Positions 6,082-13,652 of a stretch of DNA of 24,356 nucleotides are shown here, in pieces. A model generated the notes under the pieces. The model was not told the origin of the DNA and did no database searches. It was given only the letters and a program-made list of their open reading frames with translations. The DNA comes from a virus, in the IMG/VR virus record IMGVR_UViG_3300005559_000021, positions 1 to 24,356 of that record. The stretch is one strand, 5' to 3'. The position numbers and the translations under genes are program-made. Position 1 is the stretch's first letter. Every line of letters starts with the position of its first letter.

Positions 6082-6371
6082 CCGCAGTGTTTGATGGATG
6101 CGCGCAAAGTTGTATTGCAAGAAATGAATCGCCAAGCGCGAGCCGGCCGCCAGCTTGTCGCCTCGCGTTGGCACCTGCAGTCTCGTCGGTGCCACTCCGT
6201 TGGAGTGGAAAATATCCTTCCGAACCTTCCGTCGCACTTCCCGCCCCTGCCTGCTCGGAAGCTTCGGAAGCTTTTTCTTCAGTCCATCCGGTACCGCCGA
6301 TGAACGCCCACCAGATTACGAAGACAAGGCCCGGCAACGATGCCGAGTGCAATCCTAAGGATGGTTTTCAT
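6047..6371 (-). pseudogene. Possible minus-strand small membrane protein split by a frameshift
   Basis: On the minus strand ATG at 6371-6369 opens MKTILRIALGIVAG, and a +1/-1 change near 6328-6331 (the GGGCC run) joins it to LVFVIWWAFIGGTGW followed by an acidic, Ser/Ala-rich stretch (EEKASEASEQAGAGSATEG). Read together they form one continuous 24-residue hydrophobic helix after a basic N-terminus, which is unlikely but not impossible by chance. The second frame runs to a stop at 6047, slightly inside the convergent DUF3102-like gene. No family recognised, weak ribosome binding site. Listed because the helix continues across the two frames; it may be spurious. Confidence 0.22.
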
Positions 6372-6383
6372 TTCGATCTCTAG

Positions 6384-6673
6384 GTGAATCAATTGATTTT
6401 TATGCGCGACAAGGACCGAAAAGACCCCGGTCAAGGAATCTTTTATCGGGGGTGAGGGGCCACACGGGTTACCGGCTATGATCGGCTTTCGGGCTCGCGG
6501 CGTCCGAAATCCGCATGTCCGTGTCCGCCGCACCCGCCGTCGCGCGCTTTGCCGCCTTCCTGCCCCGTTTCCAGCATGGACGCTCCCCAATACCCGCCAA
6601 CTCGCCAAATCGCGTTTTGGGTGAATACACCCAGGACAAATCGTGTCCGGCGCGGACAAATCGTGTCCGGTGA
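6384..6673. other. Non-coding stretch before the small terminase gene
   Basis: No convincing gene on either strand. It holds a loose hairpin with AAAAGA/TCTTTT and CCCCG/CGGGG arms around 6418-6456, then at its right end a perfect palindrome GGGTG-AATA-CACCC (6619-6632) and the two tandem GGACA...TGTCC boxes listed separately. The clustering of symmetrical sites directly before terS suggests a control or packaging region. Confidence 0.45.
6634..6670. promoter_or_regulatory. Tandem palindromic boxes before terS (operator or packaging site)
   Basis: The 17-base unit GGACAAATCGTGTCCGG occurs twice, at 6634-6650 and 6654-6670, start to start 20 bases (about two helical turns). Each copy is itself a dyad, GGACA-N5-TGTCC. 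A third dyad, GGGTG-AATA-CACCC, lies just upstream (6619-6632). The second copy ends three bases before the terS ATG at 6674. Two explanations fit: operator of a dimeric repressor, or recognition repeats for the small terminase subunit, which in several phages binds repeats in or near its own gene. The repeats are seen directly; the role is inferred. Confidence 0.6.
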
Positions 6674-7216
6674 ATGCCCGACGAACACGCACCCGGAACA
6701 ATCTCGGCCGAGGAACTGACCGCGATCACCGGCCTGACCGCCCGCCACCTGCTCCGGTTGGCCACTCAGGGCCACTACCCGCACCCCGCCCACGGCCGCT
6801 ACATCGCCGGCAAGGTCCTAGTCGGCTTCATCAAATATCAAGCCGAGCTGCTGAGACGAAAGAACGGCAAGCTGGCCAAGGAGCAACTGGCGCTCACAAA
6901 GGCCAAGCGCGAACGGCAGCAAGAAGAGTTGGCCCTCATGCGCGGCGAATACGTCGAGAAGGCTGTCATCGGCCCAGCGCTTCGAAACGTCTCCCTCCAC
7001 CAGCGCGCGGTCTTGCAGCGAATCCTTGAGCAAGAGGTTGCCCCGAACCTGGCCGGCCTAACCCCCATCGAAGTCGTGGAACGGATGAAGCGCGCCGTCG
7101 ACGAGATTTGCGCCACGTTCCGGGAAGGCGTCGTCGGCTGGCTGGACAAGGCGCCGGAACCTGCCGTCACAAATTCTCAGGCCGATAATCCGCAGCCCGC
7201 CAATCCCACCAACTGA
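6674..7216 (+). CDS. terS: Terminase small subunit (Nu1-like)
   Basis: 180 residues. The N-terminal part, ISAEELTAITGLTARHLLRL (residues 10-29) followed by GRYIAGKVLVGFIKY, has the winged-helix layout of lambda gpNu1 and relatives (an HTH whose recognition helix follows 'tgls.r.vr.l...G', then a wing). A Lys/Glu/Gln-rich helix, likely coiled coil for oligomerisation, follows (ELLRRKNGKLAKEQLALTKA, ERQQEELALMRGEYV). Location upstream of the large subunit supports the call. The protein recognises the packaging start site and stimulates cutting by TerL. Tandem palindromes end three bases before its start. Confidence 0.8.
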   Translation: MPDEHAPGTISAEELTAITGLTARHLLRLATQGHYPHPAHGRYIAGKVLVGFIKYQAELLRRKNGKLAKEQLALTKAKRERQQEELALMRGEYVEKAVIGPALRNVSLHQRAVLQRILEQEVAPNLAGLTPIEVVERMKRAVDEICATFREGVVGWLDKAPEPAVTNSQADNPQPANPTN

Positions 7217-7337
7217 TTCGCTTGTCATATGCCCCGATGATCCACCGCCTGGCCGTCTGTCGATCCCAATTCTGCTCATTACAATCTTCACCTCCGAATT
7301 GTAGCGAGCAACCGCCCTTGCCCACCGTCCAACCATC

Positions 7338-7439
7338 GTGAACATAAATTTGCAGCGTGAAGTGAGCGGGGCCGAGTTCCTTTGCTGGTTCCTGGCGCTG
7401 GTCGCAGTGCTCGTGGCGCTGGTGATGCGGGCGGTGTGA
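7338..7439 (+). CDS. Possible 33-residue single-helix membrane peptide
   Basis: GTG 7338 to TGA 7437-7439. After a polar start (MNINLQREVSGAEF) the sequence is one hydrophobic helix (LCWFLALVAVLVALVMRAV). No clear ribosome binding site. The rest of 7217-7474 shows no other gene; GCGCC-T-GGCGC at 7453-7463 is a small palindrome. Small membrane peptides are common in phages but this one rests on hydrophobicity alone. Confidence 0.3.
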   Translation: MNINLQREVSGAEFLCWFLALVAVLVALVMRAV

Positions 7440-7474
7440 CTTGACATCCGTCGCGCCTGGCGCAAAGTCGCCCC

Positions 7475-7560
7475 GTGAAGCCGACGCGGGAAATCCAATT
7501 TCCTCTCCCTGAGTCTGGATTGCGTCCAGGCGTTTCCACGCCCCCGCGCGGAGGCTTCAC
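7475..7560 (+). ncRNA. Candidate structured RNA leader of the 7577 gene
   Basis: GTGAAGCC (7475-7482) is perfectly complementary to GGCTTCAC (7553-7560), enclosing GCGGG/CCCGC (7486-7490/7543-7547) and two local hairpins, GGAAAT-CCA-ATTTCC (7489-7503, sharing two bases with the previous stem) and CTGGA-TTGCG-TCCAG (7515-7529). The element ends 16 bases before GTG 7577, with a purine-rich ribosome binding site between. It could be a cis-regulatory RNA or just a mobile palindromic sequence. It does not match a riboswitch class I can name. Confidence 0.3.
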
Positions 7561-7576
7561 AGCGGGGAGAGGATTA

Positions 7577-8125
7577 GTGGCTGTTTTGTGCGCCAGGGCC
7601 AACAGCAATTACGTCGGCATTCCCGGCGTTCAGATTTACGACCGGAAACGCGATGCTCGCACCTTTCCCGGAGGAATGCCGGTGATTGCCCATCCACCTT
7701 GTCGCGCATGGTCTGTTTTCTGCGCGGCTCAAGCAAAGCCGGAACCGGGCGAAATGGAACTCGGCCTGTGGTGCGTCGAGCAGGTCCGGCGGTGGGGTGG
7801 AATTCTAGAACAGCCAGCGCACAGCAGATTGTTTTCTGCCGCTTCGTTGCCTCTCTCTGGACCCAGCAAACCGCATGGGTTCACGCTGGAGGTCTGGCAA
7901 TGTTGGTGGGGATTCCCGCAAATAAAAAGGACGTGGCTCTTTTTCTCGGGGATTTCCCCGCGACAGATTCAAACGCCCATGCGCCTACATGCCCGGGGAG
8001 CGGACAAGCGGACGTGGCGATTGATGAGCCATGCGCAGCGCAGCACGACGACGCGCGAGTTCTGTGAGTGGCTTGTGGACGCGGCGCGGCTGGCAGAGTG
8101 CCAGCCAAGCCAACCGATTTCCTAG
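7577..8125 (+). CDS. Methylase-like phage protein with HPPCRAW motif
   Basis: 182 residues from GTG 7577, preferred because GGGGAGAGG lies just upstream and the conserved part starts at once (MAVLCARANSNYVGIPGVQI). The frame is open to GTG 7475, but that stretch is a set of palindromes and looks non-coding. Motifs: DARTFPGGMPVIAHPPCRAW, then WCVEQVRRWGGILEQPAHS, and WQCWWGFPQIKRTWLFF. The 'HPPCRAW...vrrwGGiLEhPa.S' pattern belongs to a common phage family sometimes annotated as DNA methylase-related; the PPC recalls the catalytic Pro-Cys of cytosine-C5 methylases, but the SAM-binding motif is not obvious. Encoded between the terminase subunits and overlapping the TerL start by 28 bases. Function remains open. 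Confidence 0.72.
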   Translation: MAVLCARANSNYVGIPGVQIYDRKRDARTFPGGMPVIAHPPCRAWSVFCAAQAKPEPGEMELGLWCVEQVRRWGGILEQPAHSRLFSAASLPLSGPSKPHGFTLEVWQCWWGFPQIKRTWLFFSGISPRQIQTPMRLHARGADKRTWRLMSHAQRSTTTREFCEWLVDAARLAECQPSQPIS

Positions 8126-10005
8126 CATCCGCGATTCGCGATGCGTGGACCGCGCCGTTTCGCGGTGAGATTTACGAGTTTGCCGGCGCGCTGAACCTCC
8201 AGGCCGGCTACTCAGTCAAGGGGCAGTTCGACATTCACTCCGCTCCGTGGCTCATCGAGCCGTTCGAGGCCATCCGCGATCCGCGCGTCCGCGTTGTATC
8301 CATCCAGGCCGGCGTACAAACACTCAAATCGCTTATTGAGGACATCACAATCCCGTATTGGATCCTCCACGACCCCGGCGATTGCCTGTTCCTGCTGGAT
8401 ACCGACCCCAAGGCGCTCCTTTATTGCAGCGGCCGCTTGATGCCTCTCATCCGCAGCGTCCCGGAAATCCAGCGCCTGCTCCTCGAAGTCGCCGACCACG
8501 AGAAAACAAAAACCCGAATCAAATTCCACGCGATGAAGCTGGTCGTGGGCGGCCTGAACGAGGGGAACTGCCAGTCGCTCAGCTACCGCTACGTGATCGT
8601 GGACGAGGCCTGGATGGCCCGCGCCAACGGCCTGCTCCGACAGGCGCGCTACCGGATGACGCAATACCCGGACACCTCCAAGTTCCTCGTCATCGGACAA
8701 GGCGGGATCTGCGACGAGGACGCCGACACGATCCACAAGGAGACCGACCAGCGCGAACTTAACTTCCGCTGCCCGTTCTGCTCGTTCGCGCAGCCATTCG
8801 ACATTTCACGGTTGCGCGGCGAAGACCACCCGAAGCCCGAACTGCGCGGAACCTATTCCGGCCTTTCTTGGGACCGCAACGAAACGACCAAGCCGGGCGG
8901 CCGTTGGAACTGGGACGCGGTCTGGCGCTCGGCTCACATCCGCTGCTACCGGTGCGACGCGCGGATTGAGGACCGGCCCGAAGTGCGCCGGCAACTCTGC
9001 GACAGCTACCACTTCACGCCGACCAATCCCGGCGCGCCAAAAGAACTCGTCGGCTTCCACTGGCCGCAGCCGGCGTCCCCGCGCATCGCGCTGGGCAAGC
9101 TCGCGGTGGCTTACCTCAAGGCGAAGGTCGCCGCCGACGAATTGGGATACCGTCTCCCGCTTCAGGAATTTTACCAGAAGGAGTGGGGCCTGAGCTGGAG
9201 CACAGACACAGCCGACGAGCATCGCGCTGTCATCCACGAGCCCTACGACATTCATTCCGACTGGCCGGAGGAAGCGCACCGCTGCCTGATTGCCGACTGC
9301 CAGCGCGACCTGGCGAAATTCTACGTCAGCGTCTTTGCCGTGGCCCTGTCCGGCGTGGCGCGCGAGTTGGCGCGCGTCACTTGCGCGAGCTTCGACGAAA
9401 TCGGCGCGGTGCAAACTCAATGGAAGGTCAAAGACCAGCACGCCTTTCTCGACTGCGGTTACGAGATGGTCAAGGTCCTCACCGAGTGCGTGCGCCGCGG
9501 CCACGTAGGACTTGTTAAGATCGGAAAGCAGACGCGCAAAGTCTGGCTCTGCTGGACCGGCCTGAAGGGGAGTGGCCAGGAAATGTTCGTTCACGTTCAT
9601 CCGCGAACCAAGGTGAAGGAGTGGCGCATCTACAGCGAGCGCAAATTCTACAACGTGAATCTGGGCAAGGATGGCAAGGGACCGCGCGCTCCTTGGTATG
9701 AGTGGAGCAACCTGCACGCGAAAGACCTCTTGCGTCCCCGTCGCGATGGCGAGCCGACCGTGCCCAAGCTCCGGTTTCTCCCCGACACGCTGCCAAACTC
9801 CGACCCTTATTCGCACTTCGCCCAGATGCGATCCGAACGGCGCGAGGAAAAGTTCGCTAACGGGAAAAAGTCGGCGCGGTGGTTGCTTGTGAAGGAGAGC
9901 CGGCCAAACCACGAGTGGGACAAGTGCGGTATGCTGATGGCGTTCATGGCCATTGTCGGTATCGTGGGGCCAGCAGAACTGACCAGCGAAAATGAACCGA
10001 CCTGA
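8098..10005 (+). CDS. terL: Terminase large subunit (GpA family)
   Basis: 635-residue packaging motor of the lambda gpA family. ATPase: a deviant Walker A at AGVQTLKSL (residues 71-79), Walker B VIVDEAW (166-172), and a following coupling segment (FLVIGQGG). A zinc-ribbon-like pair, RCPFCSF and IRCYRCDARI, lies in the middle. The nuclease domain has LIADCQRDLAKFYV and AFLDCGYEMVKVL, matching the 'D.Q.d......G' and 'DsGy' acidic motifs, with HAKDLL near the end. It pumps DNA into the prohead and cuts the ends. Start: GTG 8098 limits overlap with the previous gene to 28 bases; GTG 8068 would add ten residues. High confidence in family. Confidence 0.93.
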   Translation: MPAKPTDFLASAIRDAWTAPFRGEIYEFAGALNLQAGYSVKGQFDIHSAPWLIEPFEAIRDPRVRVVSIQAGVQTLKSLIEDITIPYWILHDPGDCLFLLDTDPKALLYCSGRLMPLIRSVPEIQRLLLEVADHEKTKTRIKFHAMKLVVGGLNEGNCQSLSYRYVIVDEAWMARANGLLRQARYRMTQYPDTSKFLVIGQGGICDEDADTIHKETDQRELNFRCPFCSFAQPFDISRLRGEDHPKPELRGTYSGLSWDRNETTKPGGRWNWDAVWRSAHIRCYRCDARIEDRPEVRRQLCDSYHFTPTNPGAPKELVGFHWPQPASPRIALGKLAVAYLKAKVAADELGYRLPLQEFYQKEWGLSWSTDTADEHRAVIHEPYDIHSDWPEEAHRCLIADCQRDLAKFYVSVFAVALSGVARELARVTCASFDEIGAVQTQWKVKDQHAFLDCGYEMVKVLTECVRRGHVGLVKIGKQTRKVWLCWTGLKGSGQEMFVHVHPRTKVKEWRIYSERKFYNVNLGKDGKGPRAPWYEWSNLHAKDLLRPRRDGEPTVPKLRFLPDTLPNSDPYSHFAQMRSERREEKFANGKKSARWLLVKESRPNHEWDKCGMLMAFMAIVGIVGPAELTSENEPT

Positions 10006-10189
10006 TGCGGTGAAATTTGAAATCGGCAGCACGGTGTATCATCGCGCAGACGGCAAGCGCGGGATCGTTACCGGAATTCTTTTCCGCCCCCACGGCACGC
10101 TCTATGCCGTCGCATTCGGGATGAACAGCGAAGGATGGGCTTACGAGTGCGAGCTGTCACGCGAACAGGAATTCACGCTCACCGAATGA
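9992..10189 (+). CDS. Small hypothetical protein, SH3/KOW-like pattern
   Basis: 65 residues from ATG 9992, overlapping the terL end by 14 bases. EIGSTVYHRADGKRGIVTGI then LYAVAFG shows the 'G..V.h..dg..GiVtgi......Y.V.f' pattern of small beta-barrel proteins that sit near terminase genes in many phages. No enzymatic motif. Its stop overlaps the next ATG (10186-10189). Confidence 0.65.
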   Translation: MNRPDAVKFEIGSTVYHRADGKRGIVTGILFRPHGTLYAVAFGMNSEGWAYECELSREQEFTLTE

Positions 10190-10671
10190 ACACCCGCGAG
10201 CAAGCCCTCAAGAACCAGGTCCGCAAAGCGCAAGACCTCATCCGCCAATTCGAGGAAGGCACCGGGCGGCACAATTCCAATCTGATAGACACGACGCACG
10301 ACGCTGGCGCGCGAATCAATCTGGCGGACGAAAGACTGTTCACACTCATGGCCGCCGAACTGATACGCAGATACGATACGCTCGAGTCAGGGCCGACGGA
10401 TGACTTAGAACGCCATTTGGTTCAATGCGGCATGCTGTGCCATAGGCCAGAGGATTGCCGGATCGGTCAGGTCGTGCGACTCGAAACGATTGACCGCGAC
10501 CCCCGCGAACGCTGGGCCTCGGTGGCTGTTCCAATCGGTCCGGTGACTTACATAGAGGGAGATGAAACTTTCGCCGCGCAAGCGGCCACCCGTTTCGAAT
10601 TCGAGCGCGTGAAGTTCTGTTACAACATCTCCGTCAGGATCGAGCGCGAATTCTGGAAGCGGGTCGCCTGA
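10186..10671 (+). CDS. Hypothetical protein between terL and the connector
   Basis: 161 residues from ATG 10186 (ATGA overlap). Helical, charged N-terminus (NQVRKAQDLIRQFEEGTGRH) and a C-terminal half with two Cys (CGMLCHRPEDCRIGQVV) and several beta-like strands. No family recognised; it could be a small head or packaging accessory. It ends the block before a 109-base gap. Confidence 0.6.
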   Translation: MNTREQALKNQVRKAQDLIRQFEEGTGRHNSNLIDTTHDAGARINLADERLFTLMAAELIRRYDTLESGPTDDLERHLVQCGMLCHRPEDCRIGQVVRLETIDRDPRERWASVAVPIGPVTYIEGDETFAAQAATRFEFERVKFCYNISVRIEREFWKRVA

Positions 10672-10757
10672 CCCTTTCGACCCGACAAGATTCGGGACTT
10701 GAACCGCGCAACGTCAAAAAAGCGGTGACAGCCGGGAGAGACCGGCATCCCCAAACC

Positions 10758-10792
10758 GTTGACCCCTCGGCATTCCCAGAATGCCGGTCAAC
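10758..10792 (+). promoter_or_regulatory. Start-site element: GTTGAC box and start-codon hairpin
   Basis: GTTGAC (10758-10763) lies 17 bases before ATG 10781. CGGCATT (10768-10774) and AATGCCG (10780-10786) form a perfect stem that contains the ATG, and GTTGAC itself pairs with GTCAAC (10787-10792) inside the gene, leaving a four-base bulge. No Shine-Dalgarno sequence is present. The preceding gap also holds CCCGA-N6-TCGGG (10681-10696). The same arrangement recurs at 15365, 17509 and 22802. Confidence 0.5.
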
Positions 10793-11044
10793 TACTACGT
10801 CACCAAGACTGAAGATGAGCTGAAGGTCATGCTCGATGCGCTGCAAAAGCGCACGACCACGGGCTTTGTCTCGCAGACTTCAGCCGCTGGCCTCCAACAA
10901 ATCCGCTCCTTCCAGGGCGGCAGCCGCGTCGAGGTGGAGATCAAGCGGGTCCTTTACTCGCTGTTCGTTCTGCTGCCGGGCATCTACGCCAACCCCTACA
11001 CCTCGCGGATTCGGCGCACGCGGGCCCGATTCACCTTCTCGTGA
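10781..11044 (+). CDS. gpW-like head-tail connector protein
   Basis: 87 residues from ATG 10781. Small size, position directly before the portal and the layout (N-terminal helix DELKVMLDALQKRTTTGFVS, a beta-like GSRVEVEIKRVL, then a hydrophobic helix YSLFVLLPGIYANPY) fit the gpW family, which joins head and tail and is encoded next to the portal in lambda-like phages. The C-terminus is basic. Sequence similarity is only moderate, so the name rests partly on synteny. The start codon is inside a hairpin and lacks a ribosome binding site. The stop overlaps the portal GTG. Confidence 0.5.
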   Translation: MPVNYYVTKTEDELKVMLDALQKRTTTGFVSQTSAAGLQQIRSFQGGSRVEVEIKRVLYSLFVLLPGIYANPYTSRIRRTRARFTFS

Positions 11045-12741
11045 GCGTCTCAATCGACCTCCCGCGCCGGATGCCAGCCTCTCGCCGGCAATCCAAACTG
11101 TTCGGCCCGACCGGACAGCCGGTCTCCTATTTCCTTTACCCGTCACCGCGCCACAACCTGCGCCAGAACCGTCCGCGCTACTGGCTCAGCCCAGACACCA
11201 AATCCAACGTCAGCGAATACGACCGCTGGGAGATGGTCAACTACGCGCGCCAACTGTTCGCGCAAATCGACGTTCTCAACTCGGCGGTCGTCACGAAAAA
11301 CAACTGGGCTTTCGGCGACGCCTGGGACGCTCACTACGCCGGCAACAATCCGGCCTGGGGCGCAGTGGTCGAGGACTGGATTAACAACGTCTGGATGCCC
11401 AACGCGAACGTGCGCGGCCCGCAGTATTCGTTCAAACGCTCGATGCTTCTCTCCGGGATGGCCTGGGACGTTGACGGCGACGACGCGATGGTGCTCACTG
11501 AGAGTGCAAACGGTTTCCCCCAACTCGCTTTCTATCCCTCGACCAAAATCGCTACATACGGCGCCGGACGGATGAGTCCGCAGGGGCAAGCGCCGGGCGG
11601 CATCGTCCAGGGCGGGCCGTTCGACGGCGCCAAGATTTTCGACGGCATCATTCTCGACCGCAACTCGCGAGCCATCGGCCTGCGTATCATCGGGGAGGAC
11701 GGCGATTATCAGGACATATCGGCTTACAATGCGGATCTAGCCTACGAGCCGACCTGGGCCGACCAAGTCAGGGGCATCCCGAAAATAGCGACTTCGTTAC
11801 TCAGATGGATGTCGCTTCAGGACATCGACGAATTCATGCAGCGGGGCGTCAAGCGCGCCGCGTCCATCGGCCTCATCCAGAAAAACGAGGAAGGCGAAGC
11901 CGCGCTCGGCAACGAAGTAATCACCGAGGAGACGGATACACAGGCGCCCACCGGAAGCGGCGCGCAAGTGGCCTATGAGGAGATTGAAGGCGGCGAAATG
12001 TATTACCTCTCATCGGCCGGCAACGAATCCATCGAAGCTCTGACCTACAAAAACCCGCATCCGAACACCGAAAAGTTCGTCGAGCGTATCACGCGGGGAT
12101 GTCTGTCTAGCGTGGGCTGGTTCATAGAGCTGCTCGACCTGACTTCCACCGGGCGCGCCCCGACTCGCGTTCTATGCGAGCTGGCCAACCAATCAATATG
12201 GTCCCGCCAAGGGACTGGATACCGCCGCTGGAAGCGGGCGATTTCCTACGCGGTGATGAAGCAGATGAAACGCGGCGGCCTGCCGCGCAACGACGACACC
12301 GTGGACGCGCTCTCGTGGGAGCCAGGCCTGCCCAAGCCCTTGAGCGTGGACGCGGGCAACGACGCGCAGGCGGACCGCGAGTCCCTGAAGCTGGGCACAA
12401 CGAACAAAATGATTTTGGCCCAGAAATGGCACGGCATGCACTACCGCGGCCTGGACGACCAGCGGGACAAGGAACTGCGCGAGACCGTCGGTCGGGCAGT
12501 GCGAATCAACAAGGATTTCCCGCAGGTCCCGTTCGAGCGCGCATTGGAACTGCTCGAACAGCGCAGCCCGAATCCGATTTCGACCAAGATCACGGAGACA
12601 GCGAGCGCGCCCAAGAGCAAAGGAGCCGCAGCAACCTTCAACGTCTCTTTGCCCGAAGAACAGAAAAACCGCCGCGTGAAATTCATCCGCGCCAGCGATG
12701 GCTCCCTCACGGGCGCGGAAGTGGAAAATCAGACGGATTAG
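11041..12741 (+). CDS. Portal protein (lambda gpB family)
   Basis: 566 residues from GTG 11041, overlapping the previous stop by GTGA. Portal of the lambda family: the N-terminal region WEMVNYARQLFAQIDVLNSA (residue 61 on) corresponds to the conserved 'R.L..ns..~~~ai' helix; the middle has GDDAMVL, a long central helix WMSLQDIDEFMQRGVKRAAS, and the C-terminal stretch has ITRGCLSSVGWFIELLDLTS, equivalent to 'ia.~lGv~ye.l..d'. The C-terminal 60 residues are polar and variable. Twelve copies form the ring through which DNA is pumped. It ends in TAG, which argues against amber recoding in this genome. Confidence 0.88.
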   Translation: MSVSIDLPRRMPASRRQSKLFGPTGQPVSYFLYPSPRHNLRQNRPRYWLSPDTKSNVSEYDRWEMVNYARQLFAQIDVLNSAVVTKNNWAFGDAWDAHYAGNNPAWGAVVEDWINNVWMPNANVRGPQYSFKRSMLLSGMAWDVDGDDAMVLTESANGFPQLAFYPSTKIATYGAGRMSPQGQAPGGIVQGGPFDGAKIFDGIILDRNSRAIGLRIIGEDGDYQDISAYNADLAYEPTWADQVRGIPKIATSLLRWMSLQDIDEFMQRGVKRAASIGLIQKNEEGEAALGNEVITEETDTQAPTGSGAQVAYEEIEGGEMYYLSSAGNESIEALTYKNPHPNTEKFVERITRGCLSSVGWFIELLDLTSTGRAPTRVLCELANQSIWSRQGTGYRRWKRAISYAVMKQMKRGGLPRNDDTVDALSWEPGLPKPLSVDAGNDAQADRESLKLGTTNKMILAQKWHGMHYRGLDDQRDKELRETVGRAVRINKDFPQVPFERALELLEQRSPNPISTKITETASAPKSKGAAATFNVSLPEEQKNRRVKFIRASDGSLTGAEVENQTD

Positions 12742-12748
12742 AAAATTT

Positions 12749-13153
12749 ATGGCCAATAACCTCAAAACCTCAATCGTATCGCGCAATGCCGAACTCGACG
12801 CGCTGCGCGCGCTCGCTAACTCCGGTCCGCTGCGAATTTACGACGGAACGCAACCGGCCACGCCGGAGACGGCGATCACGACGCAGACGCTACTCGCCGA
12901 ACTCACCATGAACGCGACTGCGTTCCCAGCGTCGTCTGGCGGCGTCATTACGGCCAACGCTATAACCGATGACACAGACGCTAACGCCACCGGCACAGCG
13001 GCCTGGTATCGCCTGCTTGAATCCGACGGCACAACGGTTCTCTGGGACGGCAGCGTTGGCACGGCCAGCGCGGACCTGGTGATGAACTCAGTAGCGATCC
13101 AGATTCACGCGAAGGTCTCCGTGACGAGCTTCACCTATACCCTCCCGCAATGA
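12749..13153 (+). CDS. Conserved virion-associated protein (decoration- or fibre-like)
   Basis: 134 residues from ATG 12749, seven bases after the portal stop. The sequence has the pattern LRIYDGTQPATPETAITTQT, LLAELTMNATAFP, DDTDANATGTAAWYRLLESD and VLWDGSVGTASADLVMNSV, a family common in tailed phages where it is annotated as structural or hypothetical. It is beta-rich with no membrane segment. No Shine-Dalgarno sequence before the ATG. Function in the virion is not established. Confidence 0.65.
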   Translation: MANNLKTSIVSRNAELDALRALANSGPLRIYDGTQPATPETAITTQTLLAELTMNATAFPASSGGVITANAITDDTDANATGTAAWYRLLESDGTTVLWDGSVGTASADLVMNSVAIQIHAKVSVTSFTYTLPQ

Positions 13154-13338
13154 ACGAAGTCACTCTCACGATCACATTCTCGCAAGGCAAACCCCTTCAG
13201 GTCACAGGCCCGCTGCAAGACAAGATTCTCTGCTATGGACTCCTTGAATCCGCGCGGGACGCCATCAAAGAGTTTGCGCCGCCGGCGGTCATTCCCGCTG
13301 CCACAATTCCGAATAACCATTTCGCCCACCGTCTATGA
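13150..13338 (+). CDS. Small hypothetical protein
   Basis: 62 residues from ATG 13150 (ATGA overlap). VTLTITFSQGKPLQVTGPLQ and DKILCYGLLESARDAIKEFA: a beta hairpin followed by a helix. I recognise the 'pl.V.GPl.dKilcYGlLe.Ard.I..f' pattern from other phages, with no known function. Stop overlaps the next ATG. Confidence 0.65.
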   Translation: MNEVTLTITFSQGKPLQVTGPLQDKILCYGLLESARDAIKEFAPPAVIPAATIPNNHFAHRL

Positions 13339-13646
13339 GCGATGCCTACGTCCAGATCGTGCCGGACAGCTCCGGGAAAAAAATCCAAGCCTTCGAGAAC
13401 ATTCTCGGGGCCAATACGGTCGAGGCGCAGGCGGTTACCAGCGTGGACAAGTATGGCACTCCGAGAGGCGTGGACGGCGCGCCGGACATTGTTCAGAGCC
13501 GCACGGTAGACAAACTCCTCACGGAAATTCTCATCGAACTGAGAATCAACAATTTTTACTTTCGCGAACTCAACCCAACGATCCTGCGCGATGGCAGCGA
13601 AGTGCTTTCCCAGGACCTAACCATCACGGCAAATCTGGTCGAATAA
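13335..13646 (+). CDS. Hypothetical virion-module protein
   Basis: 103 residues from ATG 13335 (ATGA overlap). DAYVQIVPDSSGKKIQAFEN, then a helical segment VDKLLTEILIELRINNFYFR, then LNPTILRDGSEVLSQDLTIT. Proteins like this usually accompany phage fibre or baseplate-type genes ('V...p.stGkki......l'). No catalytic motif. Role unknown. Confidence 0.6.
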   Translation: MSDAYVQIVPDSSGKKIQAFENILGANTVEAQAVTSVDKYGTPRGVDGAPDIVQSRTVDKLLTEILIELRINNFYFRELNPTILRDGSEVLSQDLTITANLVE

Positions 13647-13652
13647 AATAAT

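Noticed and set aside
7058-7498. Minus-strand frame with a GGAGGTG site before an ATG near 7280
   Set aside because: The product runs antisense through terS and looks like mirror sequence; the ribosome-binding-like string is probably chance.
8212-10032. Long minus-strand open frames opposite the large terminase (up to 408 codons)
   Set aside because: They are complements of a clearly conserved terL gene in GC-rich DNA, have no recognisable motifs and no ribosome binding sites.
10758-10792. GTTGAC boxes as -35 elements of ordinary promoters
   Set aside because: With 16-17 bases to the ATG the -10 would overlap the start codon, and no TATAAT-like hexamer is there, so a promoter for the adjacent gene does not fit.
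12193-12786. Minus-strand frame opposite the portal gene
   Set aside because: Mirror of the portal coding sequence with no family resemblance.
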